A stretch of DNA of 64,000 nt from assembly GCA_036501145.1 (NCBI GenBank), contig DASYAV010000127.1, positions 1 through 64,000 of the forward strand. Direction: 5' to 3'. The position numbers were made by a program, and so were the translations under genes. Shown one piece after another: positions 32,179 through 40,188 of this stretch (position 1 is its first letter; each line of letters starts with the position of its first letter). This DNA comes from PALSA-505 sp036501145 (GTDB lineage Bacteria > Actinomycetota > Actinomycetes > Streptosporangiales > Streptosporangiaceae). The notes under the pieces are model-generated. The model was not told the DNA's origin, did no database searches, and was given only the letters and a program-made list of their open reading frames with translations.

Positions 32179-34221
32179 ATGAGCGACCAAGGTCAGTACA
32201 GGCTCTGGTCGATCCCGGGCGACGGAGTACTCGCCCGCCAGGGCAACCTGGTCCTGCTCATCAGCATCGACGACCGGGGGTTCGCCGAGTCGCTGCTGGA
32301 CCTGCTCACCCAGACGAGCGAGGCTGGAGGCGACGGCCGGGCCCTCGCCGACGCGATCGGCGGCGCGGTCGAGCGGCACCAGTCGTGGGGCGGCTCGCAG
32401 GCCGGCCCGGCGATTCTTGCCTTCGGCCCAGCCGCGGGCGGGCTGGCTTTCGCGGTGAGCGGTACCGCCTTCGTGGAGATCAGCACGGATCACGGGAAGC
32501 ACCGGCTGGTGGCCGGGCACCCTTCGATGCTGCTGAACTCGGTGGTGGCCGTCCCGGTGCTGACCGTCCGGGGCGGGCTGGGCGGCACCGAGCCCGGCGA
32601 CCGGACCGACCGTTTCACCCGCCTCGACAGCGGCACGGTGCGGGCCTGGGGGCTGTCCTATTCGGCCCCGCCGAGCCCCCCCACCGTTACCTCCCCGGCC
32701 GGGGAGCCACGCCAGGCCCCGCGGAGTCCGGCCGGCCAGCGGGATCAGGCGGCACCACCGGTTCAGGTTGCCCCGAGAGCTCCGGTCCCACCATCTCACC
32801 CAGCCCCGCCACCCCGGGAGACGCCGCCCACCTGGGAAGGCCCACCACCCCACGAGGCGCCGCCCACCCGGGAAGCCCCACCGGCTCGAGAGGCCTTGCA
32901 GTCTGAGGCGGTCCGGGCGGCGCAGGCAGGACCGCCGCCTCAGACACGACCGCCAGCCCCCGCAGCACGGCCACCCGCCGAGGCAGAATCGCCACGCCAG
33001 GCACCGCCGCCTCCGGCCGCACGGCCGCCGTCCCAGGTACCACCACCCCCGGCCGCACGGCCGCGGGCGGAGGCAGGACCGCCACGTCAGGCAGCACCAC
33101 CTCAGGCAGCACCTCCTCAGGCCGGACCACCCGAGTGGGCCCCTGCCGCACCGGCGGCCTCCCCGGCGGCAGATGCGGGACGTTTCGGCACCGGAAGTGC
33201 AGAGCCGGCGGCGGCCGATTCACCGTTCGGGCCATCGTTCGACCTCGATCCGCCGTTCCCCCCCGATCCCCCATTCCAGGACGAGCACCCGTTCCAGGAC
33301 GGGCACCCGGCCGCGGCCGGGCCGTTCGCCGGCGGGCCCGCGCCGTCGCCGGCGGCGCCTCCGGGGGTGCCGCCGCGCCGGCGGCCGGCTGGCGGCACTC
33401 CCTCATTCGGGGCGGAACCTGCACAGCACCAGCCAGAACCAGGCACCCCACCGTTCGGGACGGAGCCGCCGCGGCACCAGCCGGATTCGGGCACCCCGCC
33501 GTTCGGATTCGGGGAAGAACCCGCGGCGTACGCCCCGCCGGATCGCGGCTTCGGGGACCCGGGGCCGGTCGAGTCTGACGGCGCGGGACCTGGTACCGGG
33601 ATGGCGTCCCTGTACGAGCTGGGATACGAGGAGCCGGGTGTGGCGGCCCCGGCACCCGCCGCGCAGACATCGCTGGGCCCGGCCGCGCGCCCGGCACCGA
33701 AGCAGCCGCCGGCTCAGGACCCGGACACGCTGACCGGGGAATCCGCGGGCTCGCCCCTCGTGATGGGCGTGCACTGCAAGAACGGCCACTTCACCGACCC
33801 GGACGCCCGGTCGTGCGTGGTGTGCGGAGTCGGCACAAGACGGCGCTCCGCGACCACGGAGCGCGGTCCCCGGCCCACGCTGGGCGTGCTGATCCTCGAG
33901 GACGGGGCGACCGTCTCGGTGGACGGCGACTACGTCGTCGGCCGGGATCCGGCCCGGGACGAGTCGGTGTCGGCGGGCGAGGCGCGCCCGCTGCGGGTGG
34001 TCGATGCCGAATCGACGGTGTCCCGGATCCACGCCGAGGTCCGGCTGGAGGGCTGGCAGGTGCTGCTGACCGACCTCGGCTCGGCGAACGGCACCCGTAT
34101 CCAGCACCCGGGCGCGAAAGCGGAGCAGCAACTGGACCCGCGGGTCCCGGTGCCGGTCCAGCACGGCGCCCGGATCTTCGTTGGCGCGTCGTGCCTGCGT
34201 TACGAGCGGGTGGGCAACTAG
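32179..34221 (+). CDS. FHA-domain protein with zinc ribbon and long Pro-rich linker
   Basis: 680 residues. The N-terminal globular domain (about 1-160, YRLWSIPGDGVLARQGNLVLL) resembles a domain found in actinomycete FHA/serine-kinase loci. A very Pro/Ala-rich linker of about 350 residues has loose repeats of PPPAARPP and TPPFGTEP type. A CxxxH/CxxC zinc ribbon follows (C533, H537, C546, C549), then a full FHA domain (GRDP, STVSRIHAEV, DLGSANGT). FHA domains bind phosphothreonine, and the PknB-like kinase 750 bases away is the obvious source. ATG 32179 follows AGGGAG. Intrinsic disorder of the linker is expected. Confidence 0.85.
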   Translation: MSDQGQYRLWSIPGDGVLARQGNLVLLISIDDRGFAESLLDLLTQTSEAGGDGRALADAIGGAVERHQSWGGSQAGPAILAFGPAAGGLAFAVSGTAFVEISTDHGKHRLVAGHPSMLLNSVVAVPVLTVRGGLGGTEPGDRTDRFTRLDSGTVRAWGLSYSAPPSPPTVTSPAGEPRQAPRSPAGQRDQAAPPVQVAPRAPVPPSHPAPPPRETPPTWEGPPPHEAPPTREAPPAREALQSEAVRAAQAGPPPQTRPPAPAARPPAEAESPRQAPPPPAARPPSQVPPPPAARPRAEAGPPRQAAPPQAAPPQAGPPEWAPAAPAASPAADAGRFGTGSAEPAAADSPFGPSFDLDPPFPPDPPFQDEHPFQDGHPAAAGPFAGGPAPSPAAPPGVPPRRRPAGGTPSFGAEPAQHQPEPGTPPFGTEPPRHQPDSGTPPFGFGEEPAAYAPPDRGFGDPGPVESDGAGPGTGMASLYELGYEEPGVAAPAPAAQTSLGPAARPAPKQPPAQDPDTLTGESAGSPLVMGVHCKNGHFTDPDARSCVVCGVGTRRRSATTERGPRPTLGVLILEDGATVSVDGDYVVGRDPARDESVSAGEARPLRVVDAESTVSRIHAEVRLEGWQVLLTDLGSANGTRIQHPGAKAEQQLDPRVPVPVQHGARIFVGASCLRYERVGN

Positions 34222-34259
34222 GTCCTGGCGTTCGTCGGGAGCGTCCCCGTCCGGACGGC

Positions 34260-34658
34260 TCAGTTCCACCTCGCCGTGTCCGACGGCAGCCACGGCGAGC
34301 TGGCCGCGGCCGCCCGCACCTCGGCCCGTGCCGCCTCGATGCTCCGCGGGATGCGGTCCAGCCTGCGCATGGCCGCCAGCGCCGCGGCCAGGCGGACGCC
34401 GTTGAGCAGGAACAGCACCGGGCCGAGGAGCAGCTCATAGGCGTGCACCTGGCCGAGCACACCGGCCACGATGAACGCGGCCAGCACACCGGCGGCCAGC
34501 ACACCGGAGACGGCCGCCAGGCGGCGGGCCCGGCCGCGCCGGGCCGCGCACAGCGCGATCACCTGCTCGACCCCGGCGTCGTCGAGGACGTCGAACCCGG
34601 TCTCGGCCTCGATCCGGCGGGCGGCCGCGACGGCCCGGGGGTTGCTGCGCAAATCCAT
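34260..34658 (-). CDS. Small two-helix membrane protein
   Basis: About 132 residues. A soluble start (DLRSNPRAVAAARRIEAETGFDVLDDAGVEQVIALC) precedes two hydrophobic helices (LAAVSGVLAAGVLAAFIVAGVLG and YELLLGPVLFLLNGVRLAAALAA) and an Arg/Ala-rich helix. No family was recognised. ATG 34658 is chosen; an in-frame TTG at 34715 would add 19 Gly-rich residues. It lies between the FHA and kinase genes and may be part of that module, although it is convergent with the FHA gene. Confidence 0.6.
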   Translation of the reverse strand: MDLRSNPRAVAAARRIEAETGFDVLDDAGVEQVIALCAARRGRARRLAAVSGVLAAGVLAAFIVAGVLGQVHAYELLLGPVLFLLNGVRLAAALAAMRRLDRIPRSIEAARAEVRAAAASSPWLPSDTARWN

Positions 34659-34921
34659 CGTCTGCCCGATTCCCGCTCCGGCCCCGCCAGCTTGAGCTCC
34701 CCAGCGTTCAGTCAAACGGTACCTGGAAGGTGAGCAGCCGGCCGTCGCCGAGGTGCATCAGGGCACGCCCGGGAACTGGAGCCAGCACCGGGGGAGCCTG
34801 GTGAAGTCGATGAGCGCGATGGCCGGCCACGCACGTGATACCCGCACCGGCACCGACCAGTGGGACACCAAGAACCAGCAGCAGCTCACCAAGTCCTGAC
34901 CGGCGCCCCGAACGCCACCGC
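34659..34921. other. Intergenic stretch with short relic-like frames
   Basis: No full gene. On the minus strand a short frame ending at TGA 34708-34710 reads RALMHLGDGRLLTFQVPFD, which looks like a protein C-terminus cut off on its left. On the plus strand a 29-codon frame ends near 34899. Neither can be assigned. Confidence 0.35.
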
Positions 34922-34952
34922 CCCGCGGGATCGGCCCGGCCGATCCCGCGGG
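34922..34952. terminator. Hairpin just beyond the PknB-like kinase gene
   Basis: A 13-base perfect stem (34922-34934 with 34940-34952) and a five-base loop, beginning seven bases past the kinase stop on the minus strand. There is no T run. It most likely marks the 3-prime end of the kinase transcript. Confidence 0.6.
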
Positions 34953-34959
34953 CTGTGCG

Positions 34960-36450
34960 TTACCCGCCGCTGACCGACCCGGTCGGGGTCGGCGTCGGTG
35001 ATCCGGTACCGGTCGGGGTCGGCGTCGGGGTCGGGGTCGAGGTGGGCGGCGGGGTGCTGGACCCGGTGGGTGCCGGGGTCGGCGAGTGGGTCAGGCTGTG
35101 CGCCGGAGCCGGCGTCCGGGTGCCCGTGGACCGCGACGGAGAACTGCTGGCCTGGCTGGCCGTCGGCGCGGCGGCGGGCACGGTGCCCACCGCGGATGTC
35201 GCGGCCGGCACCGGAGGAGCGGACACGGTGTGCCCGCCGGGCGCGCCATTGCGCCGCACGGCGGAGTGGGTCCGGCTCGTCATCCGCACGTGCTGCGCCG
35301 GACCGGACCCGCCGGCGAACGCCCAGACCCCGAGCGCGGCCAGCACGACCGCCGCGGCCACGGCCAGGCCGGCACCGGTACGGCGCCCACCCCGGCCGGA
35401 CCGCCCGCCCTGCTCGTCCGGCGGGAACCCGCCGGACTCGCCAGCCTGGGCGGCTGGCCGCAGGCCGGCCGCCGAGCGGGTGGGGTCCCGGGACTGATCG
35501 TCATCGGCCGGCGGCGCGGTCACCTCACCGTGCCACGGGACCGGCTGCGGGCCCGTGCTGACGACCGCCGGGGCCAGCGGCGGGAGATCCGGGCGGGCCG
35601 GGCCGATGTCACCCAGTTCGGCGCGGAGCCGCTCCACGTAGCTGGCGACCTCGGCGGCGCCGGGCGGCCGGGCGGCCGGATCCTTGGCGGTGAGATCGGC
35701 CACCAGGGCCGCGACCTGCTCCGGGACGTCCGGCGGCAGCGGCGGCAGCGGCTGCGTCTGGTGCGCCGCGATGACCTCGAGCGGGTCCCCGGTGAACGGG
35801 CGCTGCCCGGTCAGGCACACGAAGGCCACCACGCCGAGCGAGTACAGGTCCGCTGCCGGGCCGGCCTGGACGCCGGACGCACGTTCCGGGGCCAGGTACG
35901 CCCCGGTGCCGACCAGCACCCCGGTCCGGGTCATCGGCGCGGCGCCCGCGGCGTGGGCGATGCCGAAGTCGGTGATCTTGACCAGGCCGTCGCTGCTGAT
36001 CAGCAGGTTCGCGGGCTTGATGTCCCGGTGCACCAGGTCGGCCTCGTGCGCGGCCGCGAGGCCCGCGCAGACCTGGGCCAGCACGTCAAGCGTGTACGTG
36101 GTCCCCACCGGGCCGCTGGTGAGCAGCGCGGCCAGCGACGGCCCGTCAACCAGTTCCATGACCAGGTACGGCCGCCTGCTGCCGTCGTCATCCCCGCCGG
36201 CGCCGCCGCCCTCGGAGTAGTCGAAGATCCGGGCGATGTTCGGGTGCGAGACCATCCCCGCGTGCCTGGCCTCGGCGCGGAACCTGGCCGCGGGCTCCGC
36301 GTCCCACGCGAACTCGGGCAGCAGCAGCTTGACCGCCACCCACCGGCGCAGCATCAGATCCGTGCCGCGCCACACCTCGCCCATGCCGCCTGCCGCGATA
36401 CGTGAGTCCAGTCGGTACCGGCCCTCGAGCAGCAGTCCCGGCGAAACCAT
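34960..36450 (-). CDS. PknB-like serine/threonine protein kinase
   Basis: 496 residues. The kinase domain spans about 10-270, with the Gly loop AAGGMGEVW (19-27), catalytic K41 in VAVKLLLPE, HRDIKPANLL (D143) and DFG (161-163). A cytoplasmic juxtamembrane linker with a Gly/Arg-rich stretch follows, then one transmembrane helix (LAVAAAVVLAALGVWAFAGG) and an outside tail rich in Thr, Ser and Pro with PTPTPT repeats. PASTA domains are absent, so it does not sense peptidoglycan in the PknB manner. It probably phosphorylates partners read by the adjacent FHA protein. ATG 36450; the ribosome site is weak. Confidence 0.92.
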   Translation of the reverse strand: MVSPGLLLEGRYRLDSRIAAGGMGEVWRGTDLMLRRWVAVKLLLPEFAWDAEPAARFRAEARHAGMVSHPNIARIFDYSEGGGAGGDDDGSRRPYLVMELVDGPSLAALLTSGPVGTTYTLDVLAQVCAGLAAAHEADLVHRDIKPANLLISSDGLVKITDFGIAHAAGAAPMTRTGVLVGTGAYLAPERASGVQAGPAADLYSLGVVAFVCLTGQRPFTGDPLEVIAAHQTQPLPPLPPDVPEQVAALVADLTAKDPAARPPGAAEVASYVERLRAELGDIGPARPDLPPLAPAVVSTGPQPVPWHGEVTAPPADDDQSRDPTRSAAGLRPAAQAGESGGFPPDEQGGRSGRGGRRTGAGLAVAAAVVLAALGVWAFAGGSGPAQHVRMTSRTHSAVRRNGAPGGHTVSAPPVPAATSAVGTVPAAAPTASQASSSPSRSTGTRTPAPAHSLTHSPTPAPTGSSTPPPTSTPTPTPTPTGTGSPTPTPTGSVSGG

Positions 36451-36734
36451 CCGTCACCCGCTTTCCACTAAGGTCTCCACTTCTCTCTCAGCCACGGGGG
36501 AGGCGGCCTGGACCTGGCCCAGCAGGTCAATCATCAGCAGATCCGCACCTGGGCCGGAACGCGGCGGGGTTCACGCTATCCCAATGAGGTTCGCCGTCTA
36601 ATGCCGGAGCGAGATGTTATAGCCGTAATTGCGGACTCGAGGGCGCGGGCGAAGGCCCCCTCTTCGGCTTCTTCAGCCAGGCCACGGCCGCGCTGCTGGA
36701 GACCACGGCCACCCGGTGACCCGCCCGGGCCCGG

Positions 36735-37289
36735 TCAGCCGCGGGCGGGACTCGCCAGCCCGGCGAGGACGATCTCCGCGGCGCGGCGCAGGGTGCGCGG
36801 CGGGACCGGCGTCGCCGCCGAGGTCTGGGCCAGGCTGCGGATCAGCAGGTACAGCTCGTCGATGGTGACCTCGGGGCGGGCCTGCCCGGCGTCCTGCGCG
36901 CGGCGCAGCACCACCTCGGCCGCGTCGCGCAGTTCCCTGGAGGCTTTCCCGGCGCCGGCGGAAATCCCGCCACCGGCGGAGGCCAGCGAGGCGAGGGTGA
37001 TCTTCGTGTGGCCGGTCTCGATCATCTCCCGGACCAGGGCGCGCAGCGCCGCACCCGGGGAGCCGGTGTCCGCCAGGCCGCGGGCGCGGTCGGTCAGGCG
37101 GGCGAAGTGCCGGATGAACGCGGCCTCGATCAGCTCGTTCTTGGTCGGGAAATGCCGGAAGACGGTACCGATGCCGACACCCGCGCGCCGGGCGACCTGC
37201 TCGGTGGATCCGGCCGCCCCCTGCTCGCCGAACACCTCCTCGGCGGCGGCCAGGATGCGGTCGCGGTTGCGCAGCGCGTCCTGGCGCAT
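36735..37289 (-). CDS. TetR family regulator with twin operators
   Basis: 184 residues. HTH: NRDRILAAAEEVFGEQGAAGSTEQVARRAGVGIGTVFRHFPTKNELIEAAF (8-59), then an all-helical ligand domain. The divergent gap to the SnoaL-like gene holds two identical 16-base palindromes (37334-37375), so it almost certainly represses both itself and that gene. Inducer unknown. Confidence 0.9.
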   Translation of the reverse strand: MRQDALRNRDRILAAAEEVFGEQGAAGSTEQVARRAGVGIGTVFRHFPTKNELIEAAFIRHFARLTDRARGLADTGSPGAALRALVREMIETGHTKITLASLASAGGGISAGAGKASRELRDAAEVVLRRAQDAGQARPEVTIDELYLLIRSLAQTSAATPVPPRTLRRAAEIVLAGLASPARG

Positions 37290-37333
37290 CGCTCCTCCCG
37301 GCGATCGGTGGGGCTGGCGGAACCGACTATATC

Positions 37334-37375
37334 CGGAGTCGCGACTCCGCTATAGTTACCGGAGTCGCGACTCCG
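37334..37375. promoter_or_regulatory. Two identical TetR operators, CGGAGTCGCGACTCCG
   Basis: Perfect 16-base palindromes at 37334-37349 and 37360-37375, 26 bases centre to centre. Between them lies TATAGT, a good -10 candidate. Two TetR dimers could bind on roughly the same face and block both divergent promoters. Confidence 0.85.
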
Positions 37376-37414
37376 TTACTGCCGGGAGCAACCGCCGGGA
37401 CCACTGGAGGAAGA

Positions 37415-37861
37415 ATGACCACACCCACAGACCCGGCCGAGGTCGTCCGGGCCGTCTGCGACGGGGTGAGCCGGCTGGCCGCCGGCCGCCTCGACCAGGC
37501 CCAGCTCGACGGGCAACTCGACCGGCTGGCCGCCCTGTACGCCGAGCACACCGACGTCCGCCACCCGTTCGCGGCCAGCGACGGTGCGCCGCTGCGCACC
37601 CGGGCCGAACTGCGCCGCCACTTCGCCCAGGTGCCCGGCCCGCCCGGCCGGATCGAGCGCTTCGCACCGGCCGGCTTCCGGGTGCACGAGACCGCGGACC
37701 CCGAGGTCGTCGTCACCGAATTCCGCTACGAGGGCTCGGCCGGCGGCCGGCCGTTCTCGCTCCCGTGCATCTTCGTCACCCGGGTCCGCGACGGGGTGAT
37801 CACCGAATCCCGCGACTACGGCGACCATGCCGCGGCCGCGCGCGCCTTCGGCCCGCCGTGA
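37415..37861 (+). CDS. SnoaL/NTF2-like family protein
   Basis: 148 residues with the NTF2-like cone fold pattern: an N-terminal helix pair, DVRHPFAASDGAPLRTRAELRRHFAQVP, and strands ending CIFVTRVRDGVITESRDYGDHAA, the usual last strands. Family members include polyketide cyclases and ketosteroid isomerase-like enzymes; no active-site assignment is safe. It starts at ATG 37415 after TGGAGGAAG and is controlled by the TetR operators. A GC-rich hairpin follows the stop. Confidence 0.85.
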   Translation: MTTPTDPAEVVRAVCDGVSRLAAGRLDQAQLDGQLDRLAALYAEHTDVRHPFAASDGAPLRTRAELRRHFAQVPGPPGRIERFAPAGFRVHETADPEVVVTEFRYEGSAGGRPFSLPCIFVTRVRDGVITESRDYGDHAAAARAFGPP

Positions 37862-37871
37862 ACCCTCCGGG

Positions 37872-37915
37872 TGCGCCCCGCCACGGCGCGCGTTACGCGC
37901 GGAGTGCGGGGCGCA
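37872..37915 (+). terminator. Hairpin after the SnoaL-like gene
   Basis: Ten-base arms TGCGCCCCGC (37872-37881) and GCGGGGCGCA (37906-37915) enclose a second small GCGCG/CGCGC stem. It lies 11 bases past the stop, with no T run. Confidence 0.55.
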
Positions 37916-38018
37916 GCCGTCTCGGAAAAGACCTGGAGGGCAACCGGAGGTTACGTTCAGAGACCAGCGCGAGACTGACTGCGACAGAAGGGACCCGCAG
38001 GGAAGGAACACCGGCACA

Positions 38019-38606
38019 GTGCAAGCAGACAACACCTCCGCGGCGCTGGCGGAGACGGCCGGCCAGGACGCTCCCGTTCCCGGGCCCGAGCGGCACCGGG
38101 CGGTGCAGCGGGCCCTTGCCGACGCCCTTCAGCTCGCGCGGCTGCAGATCCACGTGCTGGTCCGGCTGGACGACGCGGACAAGGCCGGCGATGACGAGGC
38201 CGTGCTGAACTGCCACGTGGAGCTGGATCACATCATGGCCAGGATCGCCGAGGCGGAGCAGGTGCGCACCGGAGCCCGGGCAACGGCCGCCGGGGAGAAC
38301 GAGCTCAGCTGCGCCGGCTGCGGCGCGGCGGCCGAACCGGTGTACGGCAAGCCCCGGCTGCTCGGCTACCGGTGCACGTACTGCGGCTGGGAAGGCGAAG
38401 ATCCGGGCGCGCAGGCCGAGCGCAAGCACGCGGAGGCGCTCGACGCCGCGGCGGCCGCCGTCGGGCGGACGGCCGGCCTGCTCGGGGACACGGTGGCGGT
38501 CCTCGGCCACCGCGGGAAGCGGGCGCGGGCCGAGGGAGTCAGCACGCTGCGCGGCCTGCGGGCCGAACTCGCCGGCCTAGACCGGCGGCTGCGCAGGACA
38601 CGGTGA
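38019..38606 (+). CDS. Hypothetical helical protein with a Cys4 zinc ribbon
   Basis: 195 residues from GTG 38019, preceded by GGAAGGA. The N-terminal half is helical (RALADALQLARLQIHVLVRLDDADKAGD). A treble-like ribbon CAGCGAAAEPVYG then CTYCGWEG gives two CxxC pairs. The last 65 residues are Ala/Arg-rich helices. No family was recognised; zinc binding is the only confident property. Its 3-prime end overlaps the convergent pyridoxamine oxidase-like gene by 68 bases, which is unusual and suggests one stop is not ancestral. Confidence 0.65.
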   Translation: MQADNTSAALAETAGQDAPVPGPERHRAVQRALADALQLARLQIHVLVRLDDADKAGDDEAVLNCHVELDHIMARIAEAEQVRTGARATAAGENELSCAGCGAAAEPVYGKPRLLGYRCTYCGWEGEDPGAQAERKHAEALDAAAAAVGRTAGLLGDTVAVLGHRGKRARAEGVSTLRGLRAELAGLDRRLRRTR

Positions 38607-39480
38607 CCGGGTTACCGGAGACGACCTGCCCGATGGTGAATTGGGCGGCGCGGCCGGTATGCCCATCGTCACCGGGCCGGCCGGGCTCCCCCCACTCGAT
38701 CTGCGCGGTGCCGGAGAGCTGCAGGGTGCGGCCAGTGGTGAAGTCGAAGAACAGCAGGGCCGCCGCGGGGTCCACGGCGAGGTTGCCGAAGCTGTTGAAC
38801 AGGTTGTTGCCGGGGTAGTCCGGCCAGCACAGCTGATTGCCCGCCACGCGGACGAACCCGGGCGGCCCGCCGCGGTGGGACGCATCGGTGCCGCGTTCGG
38901 GATTCGTGGTGCCGAGGAAGAACGTGTCCGCGCTCCGGATCAGGGCGGCGTCACCGGATGAGAGGACCGTGTCCCGCCGGACATCGCCGGCGCCGGCCCG
39001 GCCGGGGTCACCGGGGCTGAGCACCCGCGGCTGGATGTACCGCGGGCAGTTGCCGTAGGCCTGCTCGACCTGCACCACCAGCCGCCCGCCGGTGGACGCC
39101 GAGAGGATCCCGTTGATCCGGACCCGGCGGCGGGCGGCGAACTCCACGACGGCCATCCCCACCGGCTGGCCCGCCGCCAGGCCGTTCAGCGGGTCACCCT
39201 GCGCGATCGTGGCGCTGACCGCGAGCGTGGTCGGTGAGGCCACGGCCAGGAACCCGGGGGATCCGGTCAGCGGTGTCACCCACAGCCGCCCGGCGTTGTC
39301 CCGCGCGGTGAGCACGGCGAACGTGCGGGCGGCCAGGAACGCGACGATTCCCCCGGTGAGCTCGACGGGCTCCAGCATCCGCGACAGGCGGGCCGCCTCG
39401 GCTTCGACCCCGGCGCGGCGCTGGACGGCCAGTTCGCCGGCGTGGAATCCGGTGTCAGCCATCCGTTGTGTCCCTGACAT
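38539..39480 (-). CDS. Pyridoxamine 5-phosphate oxidase-like FMN-binding protein
   Basis: 313 residues. Segments such as FAVLTARDNAGRLWVTPLTGSPGFL, RRRVRINGILSA and GNLAVDPAAALLFFDFTTGRTLQLSGTAQIEW are the split-barrel flavin-binding pattern of PPOX-like proteins, often annotated as flavin-nucleotide-binding proteins fused to ferredoxin reductases. No FAD/NAD reductase domain is attached here. ATG 39480 has GAGGTGAG upstream. It faces the CGNR regulator across an operator-rich gap and is its probable target. Confidence 0.8.
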   Translation of the reverse strand: MSGTQRMADTGFHAGELAVQRRAGVEAEAARLSRMLEPVELTGGIVAFLAARTFAVLTARDNAGRLWVTPLTGSPGFLAVASPTTLAVSATIAQGDPLNGLAAGQPVGMAVVEFAARRRVRINGILSASTGGRLVVQVEQAYGNCPRYIQPRVLSPGDPGRAGAGDVRRDTVLSSGDAALIRSADTFFLGTTNPERGTDASHRGGPPGFVRVAGNQLCWPDYPGNNLFNSFGNLAVDPAAALLFFDFTTGRTLQLSGTAQIEWGEPGRPGDDGHTGRAAQFTIGQVVSGNPVTVSCAAAGLGRRVRPAGRAAC

Positions 39481-39494
39481 CGTGACCCTCACCT

Positions 39495-39574
39495 CTAACG
39501 GATAGGAGACAGAGCACCCGTTAGGGTGTCTATCACATAATTCTAACGGATGCAACGGCTATCACCCGTGATAG
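39495..39574. promoter_or_regulatory. Repeat-dense divergent promoter with CTAACGG and CTATCAC elements
   Basis: CTAACGG occurs at 39495-39501 and 39543-39549 and inverted (CCGTTAG) at 39518-39524. CTATCAC occurs at 39530-39536 and as a perfect 7+2+7 palindrome CTATCACCCGTGATAG at 39559-39574, ten bases before the regulator start. The array suggests several binding positions, for the CGNR regulator or for competing factors. Confidence 0.7.
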
Positions 39575-39583
39575 GTTGAGAGC

Positions 39584-40168
39584 ATGCCCGACCACGCTCC
39601 CGCCCGCGCCTGGGTGCTTCCCGGTGAGCCGGTGGCGGTGCGCCTGATGAACACGATCTGGGCGGACGGCGAAGGGGCGCACGACGACCTGCGGACGCCG
39701 CAGGACGTCGACGCCTGGCTCGACGCTGTCGGCGCCGGCCGGGCGGGCACGCGGGCCACGGCCGCCGAGTTCGGCACGGCACTGCGGCTGCGTGATGCGC
39801 TCCGGCGGCTCGCGGCGTTCGTAACCGCCGGCGCCGGGCAGGCGGCCGGCCCGTCCGGCGACGACCTCCGGCAGCTGAACACGGCAGCCGCCGGCACACC
39901 GGCACCCGCCCTTACGCTGCGCGGCGGGCGGCTGGAACGCGGCACGCAGGGACACGCGTCACCTGTTGCCACCGGGCTCGCCCGCGTCGCCGGGGACGCT
40001 ATCGGGCTGCTCGGCGGGGACGACGCCGCACGGCTGCGGGCATGTCACGCCCCGGGCTGCGTGCTCTATTTCGTGAAGACCCATCCCCGGCGGGAATGGT
40101 GCTCGGTGGCCTGCGGCAACCGCGTCCGGGCCGCACGGCACTACCAGCGGGTCCGTGCCCCTCGCTGA
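39584..40168 (+). CDS. CGNR zinc-finger (ABATE-type) transcriptional regulator
   Basis: 194 residues. The N-terminal ABATE-like domain (AVRLMNTIWADGEGAHDDLRTPQDVDAWL) is a proposed ligand sensor. The C-terminal finger CHAPGCVLYFVKTHPRREWCSVACGNRVRAARHYQR contains the diagnostic C-G-N-R and two CxxxC-like zinc pairs. These regulators typically control flavin or stress genes next to them. It is divergent from the PPOX-like gene, with its start just after the palindrome 39559-39574. Confidence 0.9.
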   Translation: MPDHAPARAWVLPGEPVAVRLMNTIWADGEGAHDDLRTPQDVDAWLDAVGAGRAGTRATAAEFGTALRLRDALRRLAAFVTAGAGQAAGPSGDDLRQLNTAAAGTPAPALTLRGGRLERGTQGHASPVATGLARVAGDAIGLLGGDDAARLRACHAPGCVLYFVKTHPRREWCSVACGNRVRAARHYQRVRAPR

Positions 40169-40188
40169 GCGCCGCATCGAGCGGCTGG

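Noticed and set aside
32700..33750. Possible CRISPR or tandem-repeat array in the FHA gene
   Set aside because: Repeats are irregular in length and sequence and encode a Pro-rich linker; there are no uniform spacers.
34980..35090. GGTCGGGGTCGGCGTC repeats as a non-coding repeat element
   Set aside because: They encode the Pro/Thr tail of the PknB-like kinase in frame.
36601..36719. Plus-strand frame ending LFGFFSQATAALLETTATR just before the TetR gene
   Set aside because: It looks like a protein end but is too short, with no upstream body or start, so it could not be assigned even as a relic.
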